A DNA stretch of 64,000 nucleotides, from assembly GCF_018143015.1 (NCBI RefSeq), contig NC_054741.1:66657754-66721753 (forward strand). The letters run 5' to 3'. Below, piece after piece: positions 1 through 14,100 of the stretch. This DNA is from Lytechinus variegatus (taxonomy: Eukaryota; Echinodermata; Echinoidea; Temnopleuroida; Toxopneustidae). How positions within the stretch are numbered: the stretch's first letter is position 1; each line of letters begins with the position of its first letter. The position numbers were made by a program, and so were the translations under genes. A model generated the notes under the pieces. The model saw only the letters and a list, made by a program, of their open reading frames with translations, did not search any database and had not been told where the DNA came from.

Positions 1-312
1 ATAATGTTAGTGAGCCCCACTAGAAAATGAAACAAAAATATTTCAAGTTTTCCAATTCTGTCATGTTTTAGATAAGTATTATTTGTGAAGTCAGTATCAA
101 AATATTATATGCAATAAAGTTTATTTCTCAGGGCTCGCCGGATATTGTAATGTTGTTGTCTCCATTCAACACTCAACATAAGGAGTGCATTTTCCAGTGG
201 GGTTCACTAACCTTTTAGCATCACTGAATCTTATTATGATAATGATCATAATAATATAACTTATATACGGTTTGCCGTATGTATAATTTGGTGGAAGATA
301 TAAGGATAAAAA
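1..312. repeat. Dispersed repeat copy A, with a TIR element at 6-211
   Basis: Nearly identical to 44836-45147 (same strand), apart from scattered substitutions and short indels. Inside it, gttagtgagccccactag (from 6) is repeated inverted as cagtggggttcactaac (ending 211), so a 206-bp MITE-like core with about 24-bp TIRs is carried within the larger repeat. The left end is cut by the window edge. Confidence 0.75.
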
Positions 313-1721
313 TTTATGTCTTACAGTCATTGATAGTTTAGAGGTCTCCCCCTAACAATAAACACGAAAGAGTAGCTCAAACAGTTCAAAATATATTGAT
401 ATTGCTTGAATAATTAAAAATTACCACAAACAAAAACTAAATTATATGCATAACTTTTCAATTTGATCGTAAAAATCAGCTAACACAAATTGTATTGTTA
501 CAATACATGTGCATGATGGGAGTCAGACTTTGTTATTAGAATGATCGTGATCCGTCCGTTGGAAGCTTGCGTTGTCAAATTTCGAATTATTGGTCTAGAT
601 CCTTTTCTATTTCAGTCGGGAAAATGAGGAGCGGCGTATTATGTTCAGTATTACTATACATTACTATACATTTTCTTTGTACAGGAGTCCAAGATAGCCA
701 AAATGGAGACATTGGGCACACGTTGACAGACAAAGAATGAAATGAGGATGGAACACACGAGACCACCCCATCCCATTCCCCAAGAGATGATCGGGGATTT
801 GATAGGTGGTGCCCGCGCGCCCCCTACACCATCCATTTACTCATCATTTACAGTATGTAATTTTGCAGGGTAGTCGTAACCCCACGGAATTCACTAGTTC
901 TGTTATGAGAACGTTTTCATGTTATACTTATTTTCATATTGTACTACACATTTTTATGATCCACTGCTGACAGAAATTGATCAGCTTATTCGTATTTCCT
1001 TTCATTTATGTTTATAATAACGGTTATTATGTCTGTTTTGTGATAAATTGTAATTTATATGCTGGCAGAATTGTTAATTTTTGCTAAGATAGTAGTTTTT
1101 TTTATGACAGACGTTGGCTCAGTTTGTTGCTTTTGCGAAAGTCCGAGAATATTCTCGAATTCTGACCCGTCGAATATTAGGTTTTCTTTTTGATCCAGAT
1201 AGTTGTTCTTGTTCATATTGCAAAAGTGCAATACAAAATCAGTTTCTGACGAAACAGCACTTATAATCATTTAAATTGATAATATACGTTAAATCTGATT
1301 TAAAATGGCAATGTTCGTTTTAATGATTTCGTGTAGAATAATGCCTCTTTGTGTTTTGTGTTTATTATTTGTAATTATAAAGAAGGTAGTCATGTATCGT
1401 ACATTTTCATTTAATTTCGATAGGCCTGCAAAGGTAAAAAAATCCTAGATAAGTAGGTGCATAACCTATTTTTTTTACTAGTTGAGTTATTAGTACTTGT
1501 ACTATAACCTGGACATACGCACTCACAGGGAAGGTGAAATGATCACGACGTACAACCCGGTTCTATATATACTTTCAAGAGGTGTGATGCTTCATATCAA
1601 TCCAGGATTGTGTGTGCGGGTATGGGTGAGTGATATGTGTTGTGCGGAGGATATTATACAGCAACAAGGCTTAGGCGATTTGGTTTCACGCCCACTTATG
1701 AAAATAAACAGAAATATTGTT
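313..1721. other. No recognised gene
   Basis: AT-rich. A short minus-strand open frame at 1055-1270 (71 codons, charged, Gln-rich) has no recognisable domain and no clear splice context, so I leave it uncalled. Confidence 0.4.
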
Positions 1722-1798
1722 GGTGTGTGTGTGTGTGTGGGTACGTGCGTGTGTGTGTGTGGGTACGTGAGAGAGTGGGTGAGGGTTGATGGGTATGT
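1722..1798 (+). repeat. GT-rich microsatellite
   Basis: Runs of (gt)n broken by gggtacgt units; GT-rich drift continues to about 2275. Confidence 0.8.
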
Positions 1799-1806
1799 TT
1801 AGTGTA

Positions 1807-1880
1807 GGTGACGTGGCCAAGTGGTGTAAGGCGTCGAACTACACAATCAAAAGTCTGGGGTTCGATTCCCGACAAGGCAC
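1807..1880 (+). mobile_element. tRNA-derived SINE head or tRNA pseudogene
   Basis: A pol III A box (tggccaagtgg, 1814-1824) and B box (ggttcgattcc, 1859-1869) are spaced as in a tRNA. The D-arm and T-loop read well, but the acceptor stem does not pair and the T stem has a mismatch, so it is not a working tRNA. Sequence after 1880 may be the SINE body; no poly-A end is clear. Confidence 0.6.
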
Positions 1881-3131
1881 TTTATGCCCTAAGACAAGGC
1901 ATTGTCTACGCGGCTCTTTTTATCTTGAATCAAGCAAATGAGAACGTCTTTCTAGTAAATATGCGTGCATGTGTATGTGGCAGTGACGGGTGTGGGGGGG
2001 GGGAGGGGCGTGTAAGGATAAAGTGAGCATGTGGATATATGAATCTTATTAGCGTATGGGGTGTCTTTTGGGGGATTTGGATGGGTTAGGTGCTTTGGTT
2101 TAGAGCTTCTTTACCGATTGCATCACATACTCCATATCATACAATATGGAGCATTTTCATGATTTGTGTCATTCTGTCATCAATGTATGTGAATACGCAT
2201 GCATGTAAGGGAAAGGGAGAGAGTGGATATTACTTGTATGTGAGAGTGTTTGTTTGTGGGAGGGTGTGTGCATCCTCTCGCTGAGGCAGAGGAGTTCCGA
2301 CACTGGCAAGCAAAACGAACTTTGTACCCCTCCTGCTCTCAACAGCTGATTTTCAAAACTTCAGTTCCACCTCCTCAAAACGTGCTCCCCAATATATACC
2401 ACTTTAGTTCTACTTCCACAGGATCTTAACTGCCTCCCATGCTCAAACCAGCCTACGTCATTGATAATATCAAGTTGCCGTGAACTATTCTCCTCAAAAA
2501 ATGTTTGGAAATCAGAATTTGATCGATAATCACTCCTCAGTTTCAGTAAATATTAATTATATGATTATATGCACCATTCAGTTATCTTTAAAATGATACC
2601 CTACATGATATGATCATGGTTCATATGGAGGTGCAGTGCCTTGAATTGTGGGGCAAGGTCAAAATTAAACAGTTGCAAAATGATACGATATTGAAAGTCA
2701 CTGTTCTTTTTTTCGTGGTGATGAGTGAGTTTCTCAGCGATTTCTTTTATATTCATGGACCTTAACATCAACGTTAACATGTAATCAAACACACCTCTGC
2801 GCAAGCAAACACATAACAAACAAACGTGCATGGGTATTTCCAATCACGACTCAAACCATCTCACAGAACCATCACTACATACACCACAACAAAACATATA
2901 ACAATGAAGAGCAGGGGCTTGATTTCAGTGGATTTTCATCTCTATTGACACGGACAGAATCATGTTCTTCATTGACCCTTCATCGTCCATGACTATTTCT
3001 GCTCGTTTTACAGCTTTTCAATTCGGACCTTATCAAACACTTTTGAATCCTGCTCTTTTCATGATGGAAAGATCATAACAAGCATGGTATCATTATTTTT
3101 CAAGATAATTAAATGATCGTTTGATCGTTTC
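1881..3131. other. No recognised gene
   Basis: GT-rich then AT-rich sequence; nothing coding is recognised. Confidence 0.4.
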
Positions 3132-3916
3132 AATGATATCTAGGCCGGGGGGGGGGCCTCGGAGGCCCCCCCCCCCTCAACGAATCGCGCGATATTTTTG
3201 CCGTGCGAAATTTTTTGACCGCGCCGCTCGCTGACTTTTTGCTTTCAATTCTTGCGCAACTTTTGAGACCAATTTTGCCTCACCCGGGTACGTGATTCTG
3301 AAATTACGTAACATTGAGTAAGTGCATGTCAGACCGAAAATGGCTCAAAAACGTGATTTCGTGTACAAAGTCAATGCAAAATGTGTTTTCAACCAAAATT
3401 CATAAATGTATGATTATTTTTATTTTTGCTAGTCTAAATGTATTCATTTTATGCTTTTTATGATCACAGAAGAGTCCCCAACAAATTTCATTGAAAAAAC
3501 AATGAAAAACAAAAGGTAAAAAAAAACAAAGAAATACATAAGAAATTGCAAAAAACAATATAATACATAAGAAAATGATTTGATATCACAATTTTTTCAT
3601 GTACACTTGCTAAGGACACCGCAAAGAGTTTCTATACCAGAAATTAGTACATTTGGAGCTTTATTTAGGGAGTTAGAGGAAAAAGTATGATTTCGCATAC
3701 TAATTATGCATAAATTAGCATAATCACTTAATAGCGATTCGCATGAAATAAATTACTATACAATCTCGTAGATTATGTCCCAGGCAACCCGCGTGCCAAT
3801 TTTCGGCGCAATTGCGCGGTCGACGGCCGAGATCTTAGGGGGGGGCCTGGGAGGCCCCCCCCCCCCCGGCCATAGGAACTCCCAAAATACCCCGGCCTAG
3901 ATAGGGTTAATGATAT
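3132..3916. mobile_element. Non-autonomous TIR element with G/C-tract ends (element 3140-3908)
   Basis: Starts ctaggccgggg and ends ccccggcctag plus a short agggtta tail. It is flanked by an 8-bp direct repeat aatgatat (3132-3139 and 3909-3916), which fits a hAT-type target duplication. Each end has a G-run facing a C-run. No transposase frame. A diverged relative lies at 34868-35519. Confidence 0.75.
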
Positions 3917-5132
3917 CAAATATGCATTGTGTAAAATTGGGAGTTGGGAGAAATTAGTGGCCAAACTAAGATTTCCAAACTTTTTAAGGGGTTTATTTTA
4001 TAGGCCTTATAATGACCCACCGAGTCGCTGCCGTTTCAGAAATACCTATTTTGTGCGTGGAATTGGATGGGTGGGTGGGAGGGAGGGGTCGGTGATAAGT
4101 GATGATTAGCACGTCATGAAAAACAATGGCACATCGTCAACGTCGTAGAGAAAAGTTTGTTAGCAATATTAGACATTTTAGAGGCGTAATTACTTACAAT
4201 TCCGTCGGTTCCCCCACAATGCCAAAAACATTTAACACGCAAATGAAACACAATACAATGCATGTATCTGTAGCAAGAAAAGAAAGAAAAATAATTGTGT
4301 TTATTGGAAATTATAATAAGATTCTCATGTGAGCCATAATAACGAACTGACATTATCAAAACTCTTACTGCACCAGTGGTTATTGTGCTAATTTTTTGTT
4401 CCTCTCACCTTGGAACAGACAAATAAACGAAACAAAACGAACATATGAATAAACACAATTGTCATTACTTGTAATCATTCAGGGGTAATCAAGCAATAAG
4501 AAAGTTATTCGTATATATCGTCATTATATCACTCTGAAGATTGTATTTTTGTCATATAATTGTCATGTTGCGCGGACCGATCGGAGCCAATTAATTGGCA
4601 TGTTTTCTCATTTCACGCTGTGAAAAGTAGATTTAAATGTAATCGACTAACGACATTTCTGCATTTGATAGTCGCAATGTTTCTCCATGTTTTCACCCAT
4701 TATGATACAGGTACATCATAGAAACCGTCTCAATTCGACACACACAAAAAATACTGTATTACTATTATTACTGAGTAACTATCGGTTTGTTTAAAGTCCT
4801 TTTCGTTCACGTATCTAGTCGTCTTTACCAAATAGTACTTATTATCCTGTCAGATTCACTGCATAACGTCGACTTGATGACTACAGATCAGTAAACGCCT
4901 TGTGACACATCGCACTTCTCTTCTCACCAGATATAAAATTCGTCATAAATTGCAATTTTTCGATTTTTTTTTGTTTTTATAAATTGTAGGACAATAGTTC
5001 TTATGTTTTAGAACAAGATTTTTTTCATTTCCGACGGACGTCCCCGAAAATTCTTGTTTCTGACTTTCTGGTTATGTTCTGTTTACACATATCAGGCAAC
5101 GTCTCCAGCGTCGTGTGGTGACAACTTTCGTT
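3917..5132. other. Upstream region of the SRCR-F5/8C gene
   Basis: No gene recognised. Overlapping small frames on both strands at 4114-4359 have no domain. No convincing TATA box or initiator can be named; the promoter or a 5' non-coding exon may lie here. Confidence 0.35.
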
Positions 5133-5181
5133 ATGTTTGAGATAGTTCTCTTGTTGTCCGTGGTTCTTCTTCAAGAAACAG
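5133..5181 (+). CDS. Exon 1: signal peptide
   Basis: The start ATG is followed by a hydrophobic run (MFEIVLLLSVVLL). The exon ends in phase 1 at a gtaaat donor. Joining to exon 2 creates the residues TALA-AGQ, a typical signal peptidase site around residues 19-20, which supports both the start and the junction. Confidence 0.8.
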
Positions 5182-8100
5182 GTAAATATTCAAGACTATT
5201 CACTGCACTCATTATCCTTTGATAGCCTCGTGTCATGAAAATTAATTGAAAAATACTCCATGTGCTAATCATTTTTCTCGTAACTTCTTCTCGAAACACA
5301 CGACCCCCTTAGAACTGGTCCCGTTTCCAAGTAACGCTCAAACACAAGGGCGAGGATTCCAATGCACCAGAAAATTTCAGAATGATTTCGTTAACCTCTT
5401 GTGTAAGTAAAGTTTTCCATAAAGTATCAGCAAATCGTTTAGTTGACAACTTGACAACAAATAAGTACATTGACCATAATGTACAGAAGGCTTTAACTTA
5501 TGGTATCTATGGTTGCGTGGAGCACAATCAAGTCCTACATGAATAATGTCACATAGTAAAGCCAGGGAACGCACTGTACATGTCACGTTCTTTGACTTAG
5601 CTCATGCTTTTGGTAGTGTATCTCATGAGTAAATTTTCCATTCCCTACGTCGATTTCATGTGCCAAATCAATCCGTCAGTGTACATCGGTAATCTATATG
5701 GTAGATTGCAAGGTCAAAGGCAATAAATGATCATCTGAAACATTTATGTTAAAAAAAGGTGTGTTCCAGGGAAATCCCTTTCCACCTATTATCTTCTTGT
5801 CATGTTTTAATCCCCTCATTGAATACCTCGGTCAAATGAAAAATAGTCTGGGAAGTGACCTGAATGGCACCAGGATCATAATTACCGCGTACGCCGACGA
5901 TTTTACTTCAATAACAAATAACAAAATACAACATCAAAAGATAATCCATAATTTACATTCATACACATCGTCGATAGGACTCAAATTAGAACCTTCCAAA
6001 TGTTGCAGTCTGTCAATCTGTGGAGGTAACCCGAAATAAATCAAGATCTCAATCGGCACAGAATATATTCGTTCAATCAGAGAAAAGCCCTTTGGGGGTC
6101 AAATATCTGTTTCAGTGGCAAACCAGCTGAGGTATATGATTTTGAAATTGCCGATAAAATCCAAAGATTAGACAAATTATCTGTCCGCCCTACCTCCATG
6201 AAAAAAACCACTTATAGATAAACTCGACGTGCTAGCCGATAAATACCTAAAAATTGGTTAGGTATCCTTTCTCGAGGTGCCCACATATCTATGTTCCTCT
6301 TACCTCAAGGTCTCAATATTCCTAGACAATCCGACATTTACAATCAATCCCAATCCACCGCTTTTAGCAGATCGAGAGTTAAAGCGGATTCAGTAGTTAA
6401 CCTAGCGATTGACTCTGCTATGGAAAGAGAGTCACATTGGTCACGTGAACTGTCGTACATTGTAATGAAACCCATCGTAGAGTTGAATCTTGAAAACACT
6501 ACCAGTGTTGAGACTAGTCCATGGCACACTGTGAAGAAAACCGTTAAGGAGATAATAGAGGAAGACCAGTAAAATATTGGTTTGATTAGAGTCTCTCTTG
6601 GTTCAGGGACAAATTGCCTCATTGTTGTTTCTGGAAAACGAGAACCTAAAGGTGGTGTCACACCTTGGCGTTTTAGACAGCGTATGCCCGACGTATCAAA
6701 ATTTCTCTAAAACGTCGGCATACGCTGAACTTTGATTTTTTTTCAACTCTGGGCGTATACTTAGCGTATTCATAACGAGTTGGACGTATACATAACGTAT
6801 TGGTAACTTATATCGAACGCTTCGTTAACTTATAAGTAACGTATTCCAACGAATGCTTAGCGTATTGCTGGCGTACACAACTTATGCCCTACGATAGCCT
6901 AACTTACGCATAGCGCGCGGCAGCGTATCGCTGACGAACACGTGTCGTAGCCTATAAAAAGGCCAATCCATGGTATAATTCACTTCCTTCTCCTCTGCTC
7001 ACCTCTTTTTCTCCTGGCTCTGTTGGCACGCAACTGGTACAGTTTCAAGTCGATGAGGTCATGCTGATATTGGAGGACAGCTAGTAGGTATTCTCGTCTC
7101 AGTCTTTCCGGATCCTCCATCTCTCGAATGGCATGGGCATCTGTTCACTATGAAGTCTTCATCAGGGGCGGATCCAGGATTTTGAAATAGGGGGGGCGCC
7201 AGCGGCGAGGGAGCGAAGCGACCGAGCGGTGGGAGGGGGATACCCCCCTCCCAAGGCAAGGACTTTTTCAAAAAATCATGTCCAAAAGTCGTATTTTGAG
7301 AGCACCTTTAGAAGAAAAATGCACACTTAAATCACTGTAACTTCATGAATAAAAGACACATACTGACTCATTTAGGAGCTGGTTTCCAGTCACACACCGT
7401 ATAAGCGGTCATTCAAAACATACATTTGGCAAAGGCTCTTCACTTGCGTGCATCGTGTGATTGAAACGTCAAATTTAAATGATACGAAACTGAGACTTGT
7501 AATCGATAAGTTCCGAATAATCCATTCTGTTTATTGTCATTTGTGTATTTACATTGTGTGTTTCAAACGAGAATTGTTTAGTCGTATTGCAACATGCATA
7601 AAATTTGGGGTTTTTCCCCAAAATGCATAGTAATAGTTACAAACTACAGAAAAAAACGACATCATCTTCTGGTAATCAACCTTTTCCCTTGTATTATTTT
7701 CAAATCATCTTCAATAATCCAGTCATTCTGCACAACCTCAAAGTAATATAATGCTTCTTAAGGGGATTCTCATCATTTTTATTGTTTACGTTCAAAGTCT
7801 CTCATCGCGTTGCCATCTTAACTTATGACCAGCCAGGATGAAATTGTATTTATATTTATTTTAACATAAGATAATGTCAGCAAACGCGGAGTGGGTCGAC
7901 TGGTGATTGAGAATATACAATTTTGCTCCTTGATAATTCGTTGGAATGATTGCTTCGGCGAAACTTAGTTGGGGCGCCCTGGATAATATGCCTCTGAATC
8001 TACCAGAAAGTGTAAAAGTTAGTTTACATTAAATACAAATATGTCTGACCTATACATTTCAGTGAAAACGTACATGACCAAGGCAGAATGATAATGCTGC

Positions 8101-11100
8101 GCACGTGGCGCCCGATATAGGGCTTCATCTTTGAGTGAAGAATAATCTCGGGGATAGACATTATCATTCGCATCGTTGACACTTTCTCTCGCGATCTGTT
8201 ACTTACAATTTACATGTATTTGCCATAAAGACGGACAAATGCATGTTACAAAAAACACAAAATTTCGGGAAAAAAATATATCCAATCCAACACTTCACAC
8301 TGGTCACTGCACTGCAACTCTGGATTACAAGTGGTGCAACTTTCCAACCAATCGACTTGCGCGCCCTGGAATTCCGGAATTTACATATTGCAATACAGTA
8401 TGACAGAGGTGCATCTGTGCGAACACAAAGGCCATGAGCGTAAGTTATAGTTTTGACTAGATCTAGCCCTTGAAATTGACTACATTGTACCATCCAGTAA
8501 ATATAACCATCAAAAAAAAAAAATCCGGCGAAATAGGGGGGGGGGGCGCGCCCGGGGCGCGCCCGGGGCGCCCCTTCTGGATCCGCCACTGTTCGTGAGT
8601 TCTGATGGGTTCCTCCTGTGAACCCCACCTTTATCTACCAATTCCTATAAACGTTGTCAATACGCCATTATACGGTAGCTGTTAGTTATAAACACGTTCA
8701 GTAAATTTTGTAGAGCACGTCTTCATACGCCTTCATACGCCTTCATACGTCAATATACGTTGGAGTTAAGTTACACATACGTTCAAAGCACGTTACTCAT
8801 AGGTTAGAAGTAAGTTTTAGGGTACGCTGGACATTATCTCGACGTACATCGACTTATGAGTAACTTACGAGTAACGTGTGTCAACGTGTATCAACGATCG
8901 CGTAACTTGCCTACAACTTATGGCCCGCGTATGCGGGACGTATGAGCCATACGCTGGCATACGTCGAAATTTTTTGTGCTTGCACAAAAATTTTCGACGA
9001 CCTCGCCGTATGACGACGTATACCAGCGTGTTTTAGCGTACTCTTAACGTATGCAAAACTTACCCGTAACGTATTCGACGTACGCCAGCGTATTCGCCAA
9101 ATTCCTCATACGTCGGGCATACGCTGTCTAAAACGCCAAGGTGTGACAGCGCCATAACTTGGAAATCAAGTTTGTATAATCTTCCAAAACGAGTTCTAAG
9201 TTTTGTTATTAATGCGTATATTGACTCTTTGCCCTCTTATACAAACTTACATACCTGGGCTAAAGGCCTATATTATAAGTGCTTATTCTGCGCTGGTACA
9301 ACCTCCCAACATTCTCACTCACATCTATGCTCCAAGATTTAGTAATTTTACGGAAAAAAACAGAAAGAGACAATTATGACCTAATGAACAATCGCATTTT
9401 AAACCAACCTTCATAGTGCACACCAAAGGAAAGTATGACTCGATCGTTAGGGACATCAAGGAAAAGTGTCATTCTATGCGATAGAAGCCGGGAAAGGGGC
9501 CTGGTAGACTGGAATGACAAACACCGCCTTAAAGAACACTCCTGAGAATAACAAGCTCAAAAATCCGACCAACGAATACTTCCATACCCTTTCTAAACGC
9601 ACCATACTTTTTCAATATTTTACGCAAGAAAAAACGAACCTTTAATGGGGAGATATGACACTTGGACCCGTAACCATCCCCAACATTATTCACTTAGTCA
9701 GGCTTTTTAGTGTAAACCAAATACACTTTATTATCATTACTTTTCTAACTTTGTAATATCAGAAACTAATTAATTTGATCTGAATACACATTAACATATA
9801 TTGGTCGCGTCCATTTATTCAGCGTCCCATTGTTATACTTCCATATTCGCCCTACATTTTCAATTTATGCAGTAACAAATTAATTTGATTTATTTAGATC
9901 CGATTCTAGTTTAGAAATTTGATTAAGTGTTCTTTTTTCAATATGATATCAATGAGAGCTTTAACTTATTATTCTCCTTCATTTGATGTTACTCTGAATA
10001 ATTTTCTGTTTTGGTATGTGTCACTTTTATTATGTGCCCCATGTATTGACCTGCCATTCGTTTGGAATGAAAAGGTGGACCAAGGCAAGGGCCCGTAACA
10101 CAAAGCTTAACAATGATCGTAGAACATTTTTCTACGATTGATTACATTAACTGCAATGTACAATCAATCGTAAAAAATCAAGCGTACCATTAATCGCTAA
10201 CCTTTGTGCCTTTTTTATGTAAATTTTATACCATTGTCTTTCGGACTTGAATAAAGTCATGATGAAACAACAAAATAATATAGCCTAATCAGGCGCGGAT
10301 CCAGGGGGGGGGCGTGCCGAGGCGGCCCCGCCCTATCTATTATTCCATGAAGGATGTTCCTTTTCCTAGATATTATGCTGATAGTCTTTTTTCATAAACC
10401 ACTATAAACCCCACAGCTCTTGCTGCTGGTCAAATTTGCCCAGAGATCGTTAAGTGTCCACCAAAGATGTTGGCAAGTGGAGACATTGTACAATTAGAAT
10501 TAATGGAAGTTAAAACTTCGGCCATACCAAGTGGGTTCAATTTTCCTCCTGTTCAATCAAAAGGATTCTACTGTGCAGGTAAGAACATGATAACTGACAA
10601 CTTATTATACCCTTGATAAGTAATGTGGGAAAAAATATCAATTTTGAGGTGATCTTGAGAATGTCCAAGTACTCTGTAAATGCAAAGGAACTAATCTGGT
10701 CCCTAATCACGCTCCTCTCAGAGTGAATGAGGGATTAGTCGTAATAAAGTGAGATTTCCGTCTTTCAAGAGTGAACTTTCACCTCTTTCGGAGTGAAATT
10801 ATGAAAAATTGCACACTTTCACTCCAAAAAAAAAGGTGAAAACCTACTCTTGAGCGACCAAAATCTCACTCCATCAGGACTGGTCCGTCAGATTATATCT
10901 ACTTTGCATTGAGAGTGTATATTCATGTGTACTGCATATTGTCAATGTACTTATTAGGACTCCCGTGGATGGACCTCCCAACTCCCTGACTCCCTCGTAT
11001 GTCATATTCCTCGGAGGAAGCGTCCCCCTCCAGAGGACGAGTTTCCTGGAGGATATAGCTCTCCTGATCATATCCCCAAGATGACAACTTACACCCAAGA

Positions 11101-14100
11101 ATATAACTCATACCGAGTACAACTCCGACATCTCCCCATGTAATGATGATAAGTATAGACGACTGGAAGATAAATTAATCTTATGACTGCGGCCGACGCG
11201 TGTACAATTCGCTTTCTCTCTAAAACCTAGTACGGGGGACTAGTCATCCAAGCATGCCTGCATGGTAAGACATCTTACGGAGTAGTTGTCTTCCAGGAGA
11301 GACAGGGGGAGTTGTCTTCTTGGTGAGATGTCCTAGAACCATATACACTCGGAAAGAATAATTGTGTGTTGAACTTTTGTTTGATTCTGTATTGGAATCC
11401 TTGGAGAATATATTTATTAAAAAAAGAACACCTGAAATGTTCTTTTAGACCAATAACAATTTAAAGACCACTTCACCCACAGAGAGAAAGAGAGGGAGAT
11501 TTTGCAAAGAGATCAGATAACCAAAGTTTATTCACGATTGAATTTACATTACAAATATACTTTGTATGATCAAATGATTATTTAACAATATGTCAACACA
11601 GCAATAAAGGATATATAAAACTTTTAGCGGAGAGATAACCCGTTTCGGGTTAGCTATGAATAACCAACCTGTCCTCTTGGCCATATGCCTGCATTGTGTG
11701 TTATTAATACCTTAAGTGTTTCATCAAAAATATTTGTAAGCACTCACTGTAAAAAATGGTAAATTGCCAATTCGTCTACTGCCATCCCGTCCACTCACCA
11801 CATGGTCTACATTCATTTCGTCTAATGCCATTTCGTCCATCAACATTTCGTCTACCACCCATTTCGTCCAATCACCATTTCGTCTAATAGCCTTTTAATC
11901 TAATAGCCAGTTAGTCTATAGCCAATTCGTCTACAACCATTTCGTCTACCAACCATTTCGTCTAAATCCATTTGGTCTAATGCCAAATCGTCCATTAACC
12001 AGTTCGTCCACCGTTCATTTGGTCCAATAGCCATGTCGGCTAATTTCAGTTGGTCCAATATCCACATCGTCTACTTATCAACTCGTCCAATTGCCATTTC
12101 GTCTAATAGTCATTTCGTCCATCAACCATTAGGTCCAATAATCAGTTCGTCTACCAACCAAATCGTCTACTAACCATTTCGTCCAATTCCCAAATCGTCC
12201 AATAGCCATTTAGTCTAATAGCCATTCGGTCCAATAGCCATTTCGTCTAATACAAATAATTTGCGTTATCCGGGGAGGGGAGCGAAATGACTTTAATACC
12301 TTGAAATTATTGATGATATTAGTTTTAAAAAAAAACTAAAAACTATGATGATAACTACTATCGCAAGGGTCGATTCAGTGGGTACAGCAATTCAGGCACC
12401 CCCACCCCCCCTAAAACGCACACACATACGCACACACACACATATAAAAGGGGGAACTAAGATGGGGAAAATGGTAAAGGGTCCTTTTAATTTAATTTGT
12501 CGCTCAATTTTTATTTAAAAAAAGAAAGGAGAATATTGTATTCCGATATCAAAATACGATAAACAGATGAAAGACAATATAGCCTTTTAAAGAAATATTA
12601 TTGATCAATATACCCCCACCCCCCAAAAAAGAGCTCTTCCCGATCTGTCCTTTCTTCTTTCCCTGTACTATCCTCTCCCTTTTTGTTCGTTTCCCGTCGC
12701 TAGAAGCCCGCCTGCGCCTAAAATAAATGTAGGCCTAGTAGTATTGACAATAACGATGAGTATAATGTTTGTGATTTACTCATGCTGTAGCAATTAATGG
12801 ATATAATAATAAGAATGATAATCATCATAATGATACTAATAAATAATAATAATAATAATAAAATTCACAATAATACTACTACTAATAATAATTATGATGA
12901 TCATATTACTAATATTAACAAAAATGATAATAATAAGGATAATCATAATAGAAATAATATACATAATTAAAATAATTACTACTACGTAGGCGCGGATCCA
13001 GGAGTTTACAGGAGGGGGGGGGGGGTATTGAAATCACTAGAGTAGATTTTTGGTCGCGAGTATATAGGCCTGCCGGGTATAATTATAACACATCCCTTTT
13101 GCGGATCTAGCTTTTGCTAATGGGGGCAGGGGGGGCTGTTGCTCGAAAAATGTTCATTCATTTATATATTCCCCTGTCTGCGGATCGAAGAGGGTTTTTT
13201 CCGTGTTTTTTTTTTTTTTTGCTTGCGCGAGCTGATCTTTTTTTTATAAACATTTTATTTCATGTAGGCCCACTATTATTTTACACATAAAATCGTAAGT
13301 CTTGACACTGTTTGAAATCCTGAACATTTCTCTACATTAATAACTAATGCGAGGATTGCAAGCGCGCAGCGCGAGCTGAGAATATTCCATATACTGACAT
13401 GAAACGGGCGTTTTAAGGACTGCGTTTAGGAATTCTTGAAGATACATATTTTACTTTTGTAAATGCAACATCACAGTGCGAGCTGAAATTTTCCTATATT
13501 CAGACCTCAAAACGGGGCACTTTAATCACTTTTTGTAAATTTGTACATAATACACATCTAAATAAACAATGCGAGCGCGGGTCGAAATTTGTGATATTTT
13601 GACATGAAAAATGACGTTTTAAGGACTGTTTGTAAGCATTCATAAAGTGGATACATAGGCATTTCGAGGAGGGCAAAGCGTCCGCCCCTCCTTATTGACG
13701 GCCCCAAAAAAGAGAAAAGGGTGGGGGAGAAAAAAAGAGAAAAAGGGAAGGAGGGAAAAGAAAACGGGGAATGAGACGAGAAAAAGCTGTAGGAAGGAAT
13801 TAGACATTGACAATCCACGTCACTATATATCCAGTTTAGAAATGAATATACAAACATGTGCACGGCGAGTTAAAAAAATTTGATATTTCAGGACACTTTG
13901 AACACTCCCTGTAATACAGGATACATAATTATCTTAAAATGAACAATTACTGCAATTATTGCCGAAAATGTTGGTTAATTGACATAAAGAAGTAACAGAT
14001 TAAGGATTGTTTGAAGGAATTCAAGAAGAGATGGATGTATCATAAATAAAAATGTGAGCGCGCAGCAAGAGCTGAAGCTGTTTCCCTATTTTCAGATCTC

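Larger units (their letters stand above)
5285..10275 (+). mobile_element. LINE, R2/NeSL-like reverse transcriptase, broken and split
   Basis: Two parts, 5285-6655 and 9149-10275, separated by a TIR element. Left part: RT blocks FRMISLTSCVSKVFHKV and NKYIDHNVQKA, then GVFQGNPFPP and AYADDFTS, and LEPSKCCSLSICGG. Right part: NLPKRVLSFVIN and a zinc-finger-like KCLFCAG segment, then a degenerate C-terminal region like a restriction-like endonuclease. Several stops and frame changes. It ends near an AATAAA at about 10249. It lies in intron 1 of the SRCR gene. The clade is tentative. Confidence 0.7.

Noticed and set aside
1807-1880. Functional tRNA gene
   Set aside because: Acceptor stem ends do not pair and no convincing anticodon arm is formed, although A and B boxes are good.
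8203-8628. 141-codon minus-strand open frame
   Set aside because: It runs through the G/C-tract end of the element at 7163-8591, giving Pro/Arg/Gly-rich residues; not a gene.
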